Shown: positions 8,501 to 14,620 of the stretch, one piece after another | How positions within the stretch are numbered: the first letter of the stretch is position 1 | Layout of the letters: each line of letters begins with the position of its first letter | Assembly (NCBI GenBank): GCA_007116505.1 | Contig: SKII01000118.1 | Coordinates: forward strand, 1 to 15,649 | Length of the DNA stretch: 15,649 nucleotides | DNA from: Nitriliruptoraceae bacterium | Lineage (GTDB): Bacteria > Actinomycetota > Nitriliruptoria > Nitriliruptorales > Nitriliruptoraceae | Direction of reading: 5' to 3' | Translations under genes and position numbers: made by a program | Notes under the pieces: model-generated | What the model was told of the DNA's origin: nothing | The model's database searches: none | What the model saw: the letters and a program-made list of their open reading frames with translations, nothing else

Positions 8501-10699
8501 GCGCCCGTCGCGGAAGTCGATGAGGCTCAGCACGAGCGTCCCGGCGCACACCGTCGGTGGCGGCGAGAGCTCGAGGGGCACGAAGTCGCGGCCGACCTGC
8601 GCGTCACCGTCGTCGAGGCCGGACGGGCGGAGTGGGTTGAGGTCGAGCGTGCGGCCGGGCCGGACCACGACGGACCGTACGTGGCTGACGTAACCGGGAC
8701 GGGAGAGCGTCAGCACGTACTCGCCGGCCGGCACGCCCGCGACCTGGAAGAAGCCGGTCGCCGTCGCGCTGGCGGTCGCGAACACGTCGCCGTCGGCGGA
8801 GGTGACCGTGACCGCGACGCCACCGCACGGCTGCAGCGCGGCCAGCAGCTCGTCGGTCGCCTCCCCCGTCTCCTCGTCGATGCGGACCGCACCGTCACGC
8901 TGGTTCGCGCGCGGGTAACGGCAGGCACCCTGGAAGGCCGCCGCGGTCGTCGCGTCCTGCCACACCCAGCCCTGCACGACGCCGCTGGAGCGGGCGATGG
9001 TCGTATCGAGCCGCACGAGCCCGTCGTCGACGGCGACCTCCGCCTGACGGGTCACCCACCCATCACCGGAGAACGTGACGAGGTAGTCGCCGAACGGCAG
9101 CCCCGGCAGGTCGAACGTGCCGCGCAGGTCGCCGGCGACCGTCAGCGTCCTCGTCTCCCGCGCCTCCGGACCGCTCAGGGTCACCGTGAGCGCACCGACC
9201 CCCTGGAGGACGCCGTCAGCGCCCGGGTCGCGCCCCGCGTCGGTCACCCGTCCGACGATCGTGCCCAGGTCCGCGGGCATCGTCGCGTCGACACCGGTCC
9301 GCTGCTGACCGCCGTCGAGCTCGACGATCAGCGTCTGCGCGGCGAACCCGCGACGGGTCACGACGACCTGGTAGGTCGCGGGCGTCGCGAGCCCCTCGAG
9401 CACCCAGCGTCCGGCGTCCTCGCCGTCGGCGGGTGTGACCGTCGAGTACTCCGCGGCACCGTCGGTGACGAGCACGTTCGCCCCGCCGAGCGGTACACCC
9501 GACGTGTCCGTCACGAGGCCGGCGAGCGAGCCCGATGCGGGCAGCAGCGCGAAGGACAGCTCCACCTCCGGCGCGTCAGCGGACGTCGACACGACGAAGC
9601 TGCCGACCTCGAAGCCCGCGCGCACGGCCGTCACGCGGTAGAACGCGTCCTCGACGAGGCCGGAGGCGATGCGGAAGCGGCCGCGCTCGTCCGTCGTCGT
9701 GCGCACGACGTCGAGCACGTTGCCGCGCGGGAGCTTCACCTCGGTGAGCGCGACGACCTTGGTGAGCCCGGTCGTCGTTCCGGGGTCGCCGAACGCGATG
9801 CGCTCGGCGGTCACGGTCGTGCCGGCGAGCTCGCGCGGACCGTCGATGCTGCCGCGGATGACGACGGGGAGTCGGACACCACCGTCGTCCTCCTCGACGA
9901 ACATGCCGGTCGCGCTCGTCCGGCCCGGGCCCGGGGGGGCGGGCGTGACGACACCGGCGGCGTCGGTCCCGGCTTCCGGCTGCGCGGTGAGGCGGTCGAA
10001 GACGACGACGGTCGCCGCGACCCAGACGGCGAGCGCGAGCAGCGCCGCGAGCCCTCGGACGGCCGGGCGCGGGACGCTCGGCTTCTGCGTGAAGGTCGCC
10101 GTCGTCGATGCCGGTGCGCCGATCCCGCGTGCGGTGATGACCGCGCCGTGACGGATCTCGCCGAACCACGACCGCTGGGCGCGGCGCATGCGGGTGCGGA
10201 CGCGGCGCGTCTCCCCGGGGTCGAGGGTGACGCGCGCCGGACGGAAGCTGACGCGCACGCCCTCGCCGCGCCCCTCGAGGTCGACCTGCAGGCGGCGGTC
10301 GGAGCGGTTGCGCAGGACCGTCAGCGCCTTCGCACCGCGTCGGCCGACGGTCGCGACCGGGTCGACCTCGACGGCGACGTCGGGGCGCGCGCCGATGCGC
10401 AGCACGGTCGTGGCCGACACCGTGCCCTGGCCGCCCTCGAGGTCCTCCGCTGCGACCGCGATGCGCTGGTCACCCGGGATCGCGTCGACCGCCGCGCGGA
10501 CGCGCACGACGGCGGTCATCACCGAGCCGGCCGGGACCGCGACGATCTCCGTCGGGAGCATGACGTCGTCGGGATCGACCCCTCGGACCTGCAGGAGCGG
10601 CGTGCACGCGTCCTCACCGTCGTTGTGGACACGGACGAGGAGGTCGGTGACGTCACCCGGCGCGAGGGCGACGACGTCCGGTTCGACCTTCAGTCGCAC
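2594..10699 (-). CDS. Giant single-pass membrane protein: Ig-like domains, beta-sandwich repeats, FnIII, ALK-type glycine-rich domain
   Basis: 2701 residues from a GTG with GAGAGGGGG six bases upstream. Residues 1-100 and 105-205 are two NEW3-like Ig folds ending in RSWFG (176-180) and FTQKP. A membrane helix spans about 213-236, with Arg on its N-terminal side, so the N-terminus should be cytoplasmic and everything after it outside. Residues 277-690 hold about four carboxypeptidase-regulatory-like repeats (GFFQVAGVPAGEYVLTLSRP is typical). From about 1019 to 1905 a 200-245-residue super-module repeats. Two FnIII domains (2223-2325, 2329-2421) precede a glycine-rich domain (2422-2701) resembling that of ALK/LTK receptors. 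All ten cysteines beyond the membrane fall in plausible pairs; only Cys32 is inside. No sorting signal or catalytic site is visible. It is probably a long structural or adhesive arm anchored in the membrane, paralogous to the 1253-residue neighbour. Exact role unknown. Confidence 0.9.
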   Translation of the reverse strand: MRLKVEPDVVALAPGDVTDLLVRVHNDGEDACTPLLQVRGVDPDDVMLPTEIVAVPAGSVMTAVVRVRAAVDAIPGDQRIAVAAEDLEGGQGTVSATTVLRIGARPDVAVEVDPVATVGRRGAKALTVLRNRSDRRLQVDLEGRGEGVRVSFRPARVTLDPGETRRVRTRMRRAQRSWFGEIRHGAVITARGIGAPASTTATFTQKPSVPRPAVRGLAALLALAVWVAATVVVFDRLTAQPEAGTDAAGVVTPAPPGPGRTSATGMFVEEDDGGVRLPVVIRGSIDGPRELAGTTVTAERIAFGDPGTTTGLTKVVALTEVKLPRGNVLDVVRTTTDERGRFRIASGLVEDAFYRVTAVRAGFEVGSFVVSTSADAPEVELSFALLPASGSLAGLVTDTSGVPLGGANVLVTDGAAEYSTVTPADGEDAGRWVLEGLATPATYQVVVTRRGFAAQTLIVELDGGQQRTGVDATMPADLGTIVGRVTDAGRDPGADGVLQGVGALTVTLSGPEARETRTLTVAGDLRGTFDLPGLPFGDYLVTFSGDGWVTRQAEVAVDDGLVRLDTTIARSSGVVQGWVWQDATTAAAFQGACRYPRANQRDGAVRIDEETGEATDELLAALQPCGGVAVTVTSADGDVFATASATATGFFQVAGVPAGEYVLTLSRPGYVSHVRSVVVRPGRTLDLNPLRPSGLDDGDAQVGRDFVPLELSPPPTVCAGTLVLSLIDFRDGRGVAPVTDASGPGIVRFEGATATRIADCEEPPSVSRLGTSGTYRIDGLPLGELEIIVGDDDEEDAELLGWAYFEGRVTVEIPGLDPVAASLDVSPRPRDLTIPEGLLRLIGPEEATRQVTLEVLRADGELAGAEDEFTPIAISGGGTNAARTFQLLAPDRDLRLRVVGGVDPATGSYAGYESVGVAGGEEIVFELPAGVGPYVLPLRSVATAELTEGVAVLTTGEDHRLAPGDEVVVAGVGAPFDGTHVLAAASGTLLAFPLDEPDVASLAPSGLATVRRTSEAPAIELTARTRVTGTVLGVASSTNAVVPLGGATVTFPGEVPVVTPSSGAGVGTFSLVVDAGTYGASGGLGAVEVSAAGHVTRSFLPAPGRALLGAEEVLRPAGADAFLLYPGLAASTPTAGDVGLDSSPRTVRISTELLGASASEVSERTFRFELRDGTVAGQPVRLAGGALAPVVASPELTLRAGEGASTFELAGVPVGTYTRVAVPVDAAADRIALRGVTMGSGGTLSGAAPTFTLVVPPGDGAVELSATVRARTLLQGVVRGFDLSPMSVSPLEGATVTVTGSGSGATRVVGGSVATLADGSFSLEVDAADYPPGSVTVAAAGYETGSLGGPVAAATSGLPGTSGLFLLYGDVATPGADELLLNPAPRTVTVDVRLTAVGAGAVERPVTVELVGGEFAPGVPARLPNGTPVEDLEATAGAGAAGGVVSTAGTGRFTFSGVPVGTYTLRISGDHVRTVEQTVVVAPSAEPLGVGTVDVQARSELTVTVTALQDRTGDLVSLPLVGATMTLAPELAASDGRDTVTAPAATATGADGTFTVWIDAGTHAADAVQVSATGYTSQQVGGDLRAPVLERDVALPAVPRDVTGTLTLSGPTGVAPAVTRAVVVELWAGTVTDFSTGVPVDSVTIPSASVGGNTFTFDDVAPIAGGYTLRAVGGAPDTFQVTEDTAALIVLPSSEPLVLDGTTLSVTARTRLTLTTTGVQRVMGDEALTGPDEPLAGVDVAVPAGGSAALVPPAAVSRTGADGTLVVDLDAGDYADGAETLGAIGLTLGGYEGASLSDALTAATEARTVVLDPSDTTFAVDLGLLGAAGATRTVTLTVGADPAVTEGGLSLAVAGPLALTSTTELPVGVYTFEVSGTGVATTTVTRVIGPATAAFPVTRIDVQATVTVSGTLVEDATTGSDGTRKPDEVLPVAGATVTGPGGVSHTDAEGAFTLVLDSGTSPTLTIDATGFVKATPVVAVGASPTQSVGPFTLDRATGIRIEGKISASVTAVSATDGTTVVTAASLAGSRYSLTGLDTGPVWRIDFATSSPGVVVSRYVQSAEAIAIVLDQDAEIDDVGEITVTLEVGQDPAGTAGQSRSVRVTLTESVPSGFFTIPGGEVVETVTVTAPSGGGATLDDLMTGEVTFSGLAVVGSSPSIPVDRFSLEVEVLEVGPGPDPDAAYRWTLDPEADTPGRATVSGFELPRTVGSAAAVTRPFRFVRAPSEVQELAAVVKSADNDVASGSVVLTWDAPAGRGGADALRYDVSYVVTGAPGSPTTPSACSDLSALTCTVDGLEDGTTSTFTVTASNVSISALSASTTIEATPRDVPGAPTSVLASATGSGGAQIEWTAPVDDGGSPIIDFTVTSTPGALTCTADAPSTSCTIASGFDPGRGYTFTVTARNAAGSSIPSAASDEIIPDPTFDFTTQGATGVDGPTSVSYPFAASVDESAPGRQLWTVPLSGLYDVTVRGAQGGSSGTRAGGDGAVITARIALSAGEQLAVLVGQTGGAPVNQCNAGGGGGSFVWTTVGPELLVAAGGGGGASGDGSTSSDGAPGAAASLTQTPTSSPNANETAATSNVAAGWAADAEISPGDQARPPGPAFRPTAATTPGRGGPGAASTNGGDGGFGGGLGGSGGPCGSHGAGGGGGFVGGDSQRGLVAAGGGGSSFVLATAVESSAAATNEGPGSVRFAYVGPAPIS
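2597..3436 (-). other. ALK/LTK-type glycine-rich domain of the giant protein
   Basis: Residues 2422-2701. Order of elements: aromatic start, WTVPLSGLYDVTVRGAQGG, a Gly/Ser loop, ALSAGEQLAVLVGQTGG, a cysteine, AGGGGGSFVW, then LLVAAGGGGGA, a long Gly/Pro/Ser-rich insertion with a second cysteine at 2640, and a closing beta segment (GPGSVRFAYVGP). This follows the layout of the glycine-rich domain known from ALK (LVGQQG, a Gly run before an aromatic strand, LIIAAGGGG). The assignment is from motif order, not from a profile search. Confidence 0.7.
3437..4033 (-). other. Two fibronectin type III domains of the giant protein
   Basis: Residues 2223-2421. Both domains show the FnIII signature: a strand with LTWDAP or IEWTAP, GGADALRYDVSY or GGSPIIDFTVTS, a disulphide-sized Cys pair (2283/2291; 2375/2384), then TSTFTVTASN or GYTFTVTARNAAGSS. 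They link the repeat arm to the terminal glycine-rich domain. Confidence 0.8.
4985..7645 (-). repeat. About five copies of a 200-245-residue super-module
   Basis: Modules begin with an ARTRLT-like strand near residues 1019 (ELTARTRVTGTV), 1263 (ELSATVRARTLLQG), 1493 (VDVQARSELTVTVT), 1704 (LSVTARTRLTLTT) and 1900 (IDVQATVTVSGTL; this last copy runs on past 1905). Each then has PLxGATVT, a strand such as GTFSLVVDAGTY, and a G-Y/H turn (AAGYETGSL, ATGYTSQQV). A second beta domain closes most copies with FxGVPVGTYTLRI-like sequence. The copies are well diverged, so the duplication is old. Confidence 0.6.
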
Positions 10700-10847
10700 G
10701 TCGCACCCCCTCTCGGGAGCCCCGCAGGGCGGCCGTCCCTCGCAGGCTCTTCGTAACGTACCGTCAGGAACTCGGGGTCCGGCCGGGACGGAGCAGGACC
10801 GGAGCCGGGTCGGCGCAGGTGCGGATGGAGGCGCATCGTCCGCATCC
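10700..10847 (-). other. 148-base gap between the two complete giant genes
   Basis: No gene is visible. Just after the upstream stop, TGCGGA (10820-10825) and TCCGCA (10839-10844) can form a six-base stem, too weak to call a terminator. Reading on the minus strand, TACGTT about 60 bases before the GTG fits a TAnnnT -10 box but has no acceptable -35 at 17 bases. The giant gene could therefore have its own weak promoter, or simply be cotranscribed. Confidence 0.4.
10706..10714 (-). promoter_or_regulatory. Ribosome binding site for the 2701-residue protein
   Basis: GAGAGGGGG on the minus strand lies six bases upstream of the GTG at 10699. It supports the GTG start; another GTG seven bases upstream is out of frame. 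Confidence 0.6.
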
Positions 10848-13800
10848 CTAGCTCGCCGGCCCGGGCACGAGGTTCGAGATCGGGCCGGGGACGGAGAGGA
10901 GTCGCCGCCCCTCGGGCTGGGTCAGCTCGCCGCTCGGGTCCTCGATGATGAGGAACACCCGCCAGAAGTAGACGTGATCGGTCGCGAGCGCGCCGATGTC
11001 GTAGGAGCAGATCAGCGGGGCGAAGCCGACGCGGACGACGCAGTCCCCGTCCGCCGTCACCGGCGGAGGCTGGACGTAGGACCCGAGCGCCGAGCCGACG
11101 ACGTCGAGGCCCACGGCAGCTCCCCCGGTCGCGCGCTTGAAGCCCCGCAGCTCGTAGCGGTGGATGATCGCGCCGCCGGAGGTGAACGGGCCACCCCAGT
11201 CCACGAGGACCCTCCCGGCATCGGCGGGGTCGATCCTGGCCTGCACGACGAAGTCGATCGTGGAGCCATCGAGCGCGAGCGCTGCGACGTCGAACACGTC
11301 GGAGGACTCCTGGGTGCCGAGCGGACCGGTCGCGACCAGCCGGTAGCCCTCACCGGCGACGGCCACCCGAAGGTCCCGGAACGTCGCGACCCCCGCCAGC
11401 GCGTCAGCGGTCAGCTCGCCACCGAGCTCACCTGCTGACGGGTCGAGGCCGAGCTCGACCGCGGCCGAGGAGAAGCGCCCGGTGGTGACCTGCCGGCCCT
11501 GCGCGTCGAGGATGCGGACGCGGATCCGCCCGGGGATGCGCGCGCCCTGGACGAGCTCGTCCCCGAAGAACTGCTCCCACTGGAGCGTTCCGGGCGGCTG
11601 ATCGAAGAACTCGAGCCGGGCGGGTTGCCCGTGCCGCGCCGGCGCGCCCGTCACGCGCAGCGACACGGGATAGTTCGGGTCCCCCGGGAGGAGGTCCGTG
11701 CTGTCAGGGTCGGCGGGCAGCACGAGGTCCCCAGCCGGCATCCACGCCTCACCGTTGAAGAAGTGGAGGCGCTGGTCGGTCTCCGAACCGCGCACGGTCC
11801 CCACCGGGAGGTTGACCGACGGCACCGTCGGGAACGTGGCGACGCCGCCCGGGACGATGAGGATCGTGCCCGCCGGGCGGATGTCGAACGCGACGTTGGG
11901 CACGAAGAAGCCCTGGGCGGCACCCGTAGGCCCGCCGAGCTCACGGTTCACGTCGGTCGCCGTGCCCGGCTCGAGCTCCAGGAAGTCCTGCCCGTCGACC
12001 GTGCGCTGCCCGACGGTCGCGTCAGGAACGAGGCGCACCTCGCCCGTCGTGCGGTCCGTCAGGCGCAGCACGTAGCGACCCGGCGCGGGCAGGCCACGGA
12101 CCGTGAAGCGACCCTCGAGGTCCGTGCGGATCGGCTCGACGATGGGCACACCCGGGTTGTCCGAGCGGAACACGTCGACGGTGTAGGAGCGCGCCCCATC
12201 GAACCCGACGAAGGGCAGCACGCGACCGGTGATGACGGCCGGCGCCTCGATGCGGATCGGGCCGAACGGCTGCGTTCCGGTGAGCGCGTCCGTGGTGAAG
12301 TCGAACGAGAAGCGAGGACGGTCCGTCGTATTCACGAGGATCGTCTGCGTCGGCGATCCCGGCCGCGTCACCGTGAGGGTGTACGCCCCCGGTGGGACGT
12401 TGTCGAAGCTGAACGCGCCGCGCCGCGAGTCCGGAAGGTCGGTCGGCAGGACCGTGCGCGTGAGGCTCGAGCTGCGCAGCGTCACCACAACCCCATCGCG
12501 GGCGGACAGCGGCACGTCCCCCTCGGCGAGCGAGCTGCGGACCCGACCCCGGATGGTCCCCGAGGAAGGGTCGAGCACCGTGGTCGGGAGCGTCCGAAGC
12601 GCACCGGCCCCGGCGGTGAGCTCGACGGACACGGCCTGGGTGACGATGCCGGGCGCTGCGAACGACACCGTGTAGGCGGCAGGCAGCGGGAGCCCCGACA
12701 CGCGGAACGTCCCGGCACCGACCGGGTAGCCGTTGTCATCGATGATGCGTCGGCCCTGCGGGTCCAGGCGCTGGGCGGGTGCGCCGTCCACCTCCGGGTC
12801 CCAGCCGACCGGCACGCTGACCGTCTGCGTCGTCACCCGGAGCCCCGGGCCGAGCACCGTCACGTCGATACCCCCGAGGGGCACGCCGGCGCTGTCGACG
12901 ACCCGGCCGGTCACCGAGCCGGCGGAGGCGGTCAGCACGACCGTACGGTCGATGATGCGCTGGTCCTGACCGAGCAGGATCGTCTGCGTCTCGGTGAAGA
13001 ACCCCTCGGCCGTGACCGTCAGCGAGTACGTGGCGGGCGTCGGGAGCTCGCGGATGTCGAACACCCCGAGCACGTCGGACTCGCTGAGCGTGCGGGTCGT
13101 GACCCGCGTCTGACCGTCGGAGACGACCACGCTCGCGCCGGGGATCGGCGTGCCCGAGAGGTCGACGACCGTTCCGGCGATCACTCCACCACCGCGCCGC
13201 AGGAGGATCTCGAGGTCGCGACGTTCCTCCCCCGGCTCGAGCGAGATGGTGCGGACCTGCGGGGCGAAGCCGACCTTGGTGACGACGACCTCGTAGCCGG
13301 CGGGGGTCGGGAGCCCCGCGAGCGTGAACTCCCCGGTCGCATCGACGACTGCGGAGGCGAGCCGCGCCGCGATCGGCGCGAGGTCGCTGCCCTCGAAGGA
13401 CGACCCGGGGATCTGCGCGACGACGATCGCTCCGTCCACGTCCTCGCCGACGACGGTCCCCGAGATGGATCCCGGCTGCCCCCCGAGCGCGACGTCGACG
13501 TCGACGAGGTCCTGCCCGGCGACGAGGTCGATGGCGGTCGCGTCCTGGATCGACGCGCCACGGCGGAACCAGGTCTCGCCGAAGCCGGCGACCTGGAAGC
13601 GGACGAAGTAGGTGTCGGGCAGGAGCGAGCCGAAGCGGTAGTCGCCCTGCACGTCGGTCACCGTCGACTTCGCCGGCACGACCGGGTTCACGCCCGTGTA
13701 GAGCTCGACGCTGACGCCGTCGATCCCCCCACCCGTCGTCGAGACGACCCTCCCCTGGATGGAGGACGGCTCGATGCGCACGCCGACCGGCTGGTCCTCC

Positions 13801-14609
13801 CCGAGGCTCTGCTTGAGCAGCGCCTCCTGCTGCGCCGACAGGTCGGCGACCGACGAGAACGACAGGAAGATGACGAAGGCGAACAGCGTCGCGACGACGA
13901 CGAGCCCGGCGAGGGTGACCGCACGCCGGCTCAGCCGCGGCGTCTGGATGAACGCTGCCGCGGTGAACGCCTCCGCCGTGCCCCCCTTCATGCGGAACTC
14001 GAGCACCCGCACGAGCGGCATGCCGAACCACGGCCGCGGTCCCCGTGCGGTCGCGCGGACGACGCCGCGCTCTCCCGGCAGCAGGCGCGGCCGAGGCGGG
14101 TCGAAGGTGACCTCGACCTTCCGCTCCGGGTCCGCCGCGGTGAGCTCGAGCTCGACGGTGGTGTTGCCGGAGTTCACGGGCGTGACGACGAAGGTGCCCT
14201 CCGGACCGACGACCATCGAGGAGGGCTCGACGCCGAAGCTCAGCTCGTCGCGCGGCTCGACGACGACGTCGACGTCGACGACGACCACCGACCCGTCCGG
14301 GACGTCCGGCTCCGACACCTCGATGGCGATGCGGCGGCGTCCTGCGGGGAACGTCGGGGGCAGCTCGAACGACAGGACCGTGGCCCTCCGCTCCCCCGGG
14401 AACAGCTCGAGGTCGACGGTCTCCGCGACCGCCCAGCGCGGGTCGAGGCCGAGCACGCCGACGCGGTAGGCCCGGATCACGTCGCTGACGTTGGTGACCT
14501 CGACCTCGACGGTCGCCGCCTCACCCGCTGCGATGCGCAGCTCGCCCGAGGTGACGTCGGCCCGAACGCGGCCGTCGCCGCCACCGACCCGCTCATCGGG
14601 GCCGCTCAT
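10848..14609 (-). CDS. Single-pass membrane protein with N-terminal Ig-like domains and an outer array of carboxypeptidase-regulatory-like repeats
   Basis: 1253 residues, ATG overlapping the previous stop (ATGA). Residues 15-118 and 122-222 are two NEW3-like Ig folds (LELFPGERRATVLSF; FDPPRPRLLPGERGVVRATA), ending in RPWFG (192-196) and FIQTPRLSRR. A membrane helix follows at about 229-252. Basic residues before the helix and acidic ones after predict N-in/C-out. Residues 281-870 hold six transthyretin-like repeats (GTVVDLSGTPIPGASVVVSD; ELPTPATYSLTVTAEGF are typical). Residues about 980-1110 form a bacterial surface Ig-like domain (RIRVRILDAQGRQVTTGRF; GVATFRDLRVAVAGEGYRL). About 1125-1225 is FnIII-like (RVLVDWGGPFTSGGAIIHRY) with the only two cysteines (1190, 1201). 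There is no enzyme motif. The same order of parts and matching WFG and Q-x-P segments show common descent with the 2701-residue protein. Anchor or adhesin role inferred. Confidence 0.9.
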   Translation of the reverse strand: MSGPDERVGGGDGRVRADVTSGELRIAAGEAATVEVEVTNVSDVIRAYRVGVLGLDPRWAVAETVDLELFPGERRATVLSFELPPTFPAGRRRIAIEVSEPDVPDGSVVVVDVDVVVEPRDELSFGVEPSSMVVGPEGTFVVTPVNSGNTTVELELTAADPERKVEVTFDPPRPRLLPGERGVVRATARGPRPWFGMPLVRVLEFRMKGGTAEAFTAAAFIQTPRLSRRAVTLAGLVVVATLFAFVIFLSFSSVADLSAQQEALLKQSLGEDQPVGVRIEPSSIQGRVVSTTGGGIDGVSVELYTGVNPVVPAKSTVTDVQGDYRFGSLLPDTYFVRFQVAGFGETWFRRGASIQDATAIDLVAGQDLVDVDVALGGQPGSISGTVVGEDVDGAIVVAQIPGSSFEGSDLAPIAARLASAVVDATGEFTLAGLPTPAGYEVVVTKVGFAPQVRTISLEPGEERRDLEILLRRGGGVIAGTVVDLSGTPIPGASVVVSDGQTRVTTRTLSESDVLGVFDIRELPTPATYSLTVTAEGFFTETQTILLGQDQRIIDRTVVLTASAGSVTGRVVDSAGVPLGGIDVTVLGPGLRVTTQTVSVPVGWDPEVDGAPAQRLDPQGRRIIDDNGYPVGAGTFRVSGLPLPAAYTVSFAAPGIVTQAVSVELTAGAGALRTLPTTVLDPSSGTIRGRVRSSLAEGDVPLSARDGVVVTLRSSSLTRTVLPTDLPDSRRGAFSFDNVPPGAYTLTVTRPGSPTQTILVNTTDRPRFSFDFTTDALTGTQPFGPIRIEAPAVITGRVLPFVGFDGARSYTVDVFRSDNPGVPIVEPIRTDLEGRFTVRGLPAPGRYVLRLTDRTTGEVRLVPDATVGQRTVDGQDFLELEPGTATDVNRELGGPTGAAQGFFVPNVAFDIRPAGTILIVPGGVATFPTVPSVNLPVGTVRGSETDQRLHFFNGEAWMPAGDLVLPADPDSTDLLPGDPNYPVSLRVTGAPARHGQPARLEFFDQPPGTLQWEQFFGDELVQGARIPGRIRVRILDAQGRQVTTGRFSSAAVELGLDPSAGELGGELTADALAGVATFRDLRVAVAGEGYRLVATGPLGTQESSDVFDVAALALDGSTIDFVVQARIDPADAGRVLVDWGGPFTSGGAIIHRYELRGFKRATGGAAVGLDVVGSALGSYVQPPPVTADGDCVVRVGFAPLICSYDIGALATDHVYFWRVFLIIEDPSGELTQPEGRRLLSVPGPISNLVPGPAS

Positions 14610-14620
14610 CCGCCACCCCC
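14606..14620 (-). promoter_or_regulatory. ATGA overlap with Shine-Dalgarno inside the upstream gene's last codons
   Basis: The start ATG (14609-14607) and the upstream TGA (14608-14606) share two bases of ATGA. The final Gly codons of the upstream protein provide GGGGGTGG (14620-14613) as the ribosome binding site. Translational coupling and fixed stoichiometry are likely. Confidence 0.7.

Noticed and set aside
4865..10756. A 1963-residue open frame on the plus strand opposite the giant gene
   Set aside because: It is Arg/Asp/Gly-rich low-complexity sequence with no domain, as expected opposite a GC-biased coding frame. The minus-strand frame has clear domain repeats and a ribosome binding site.
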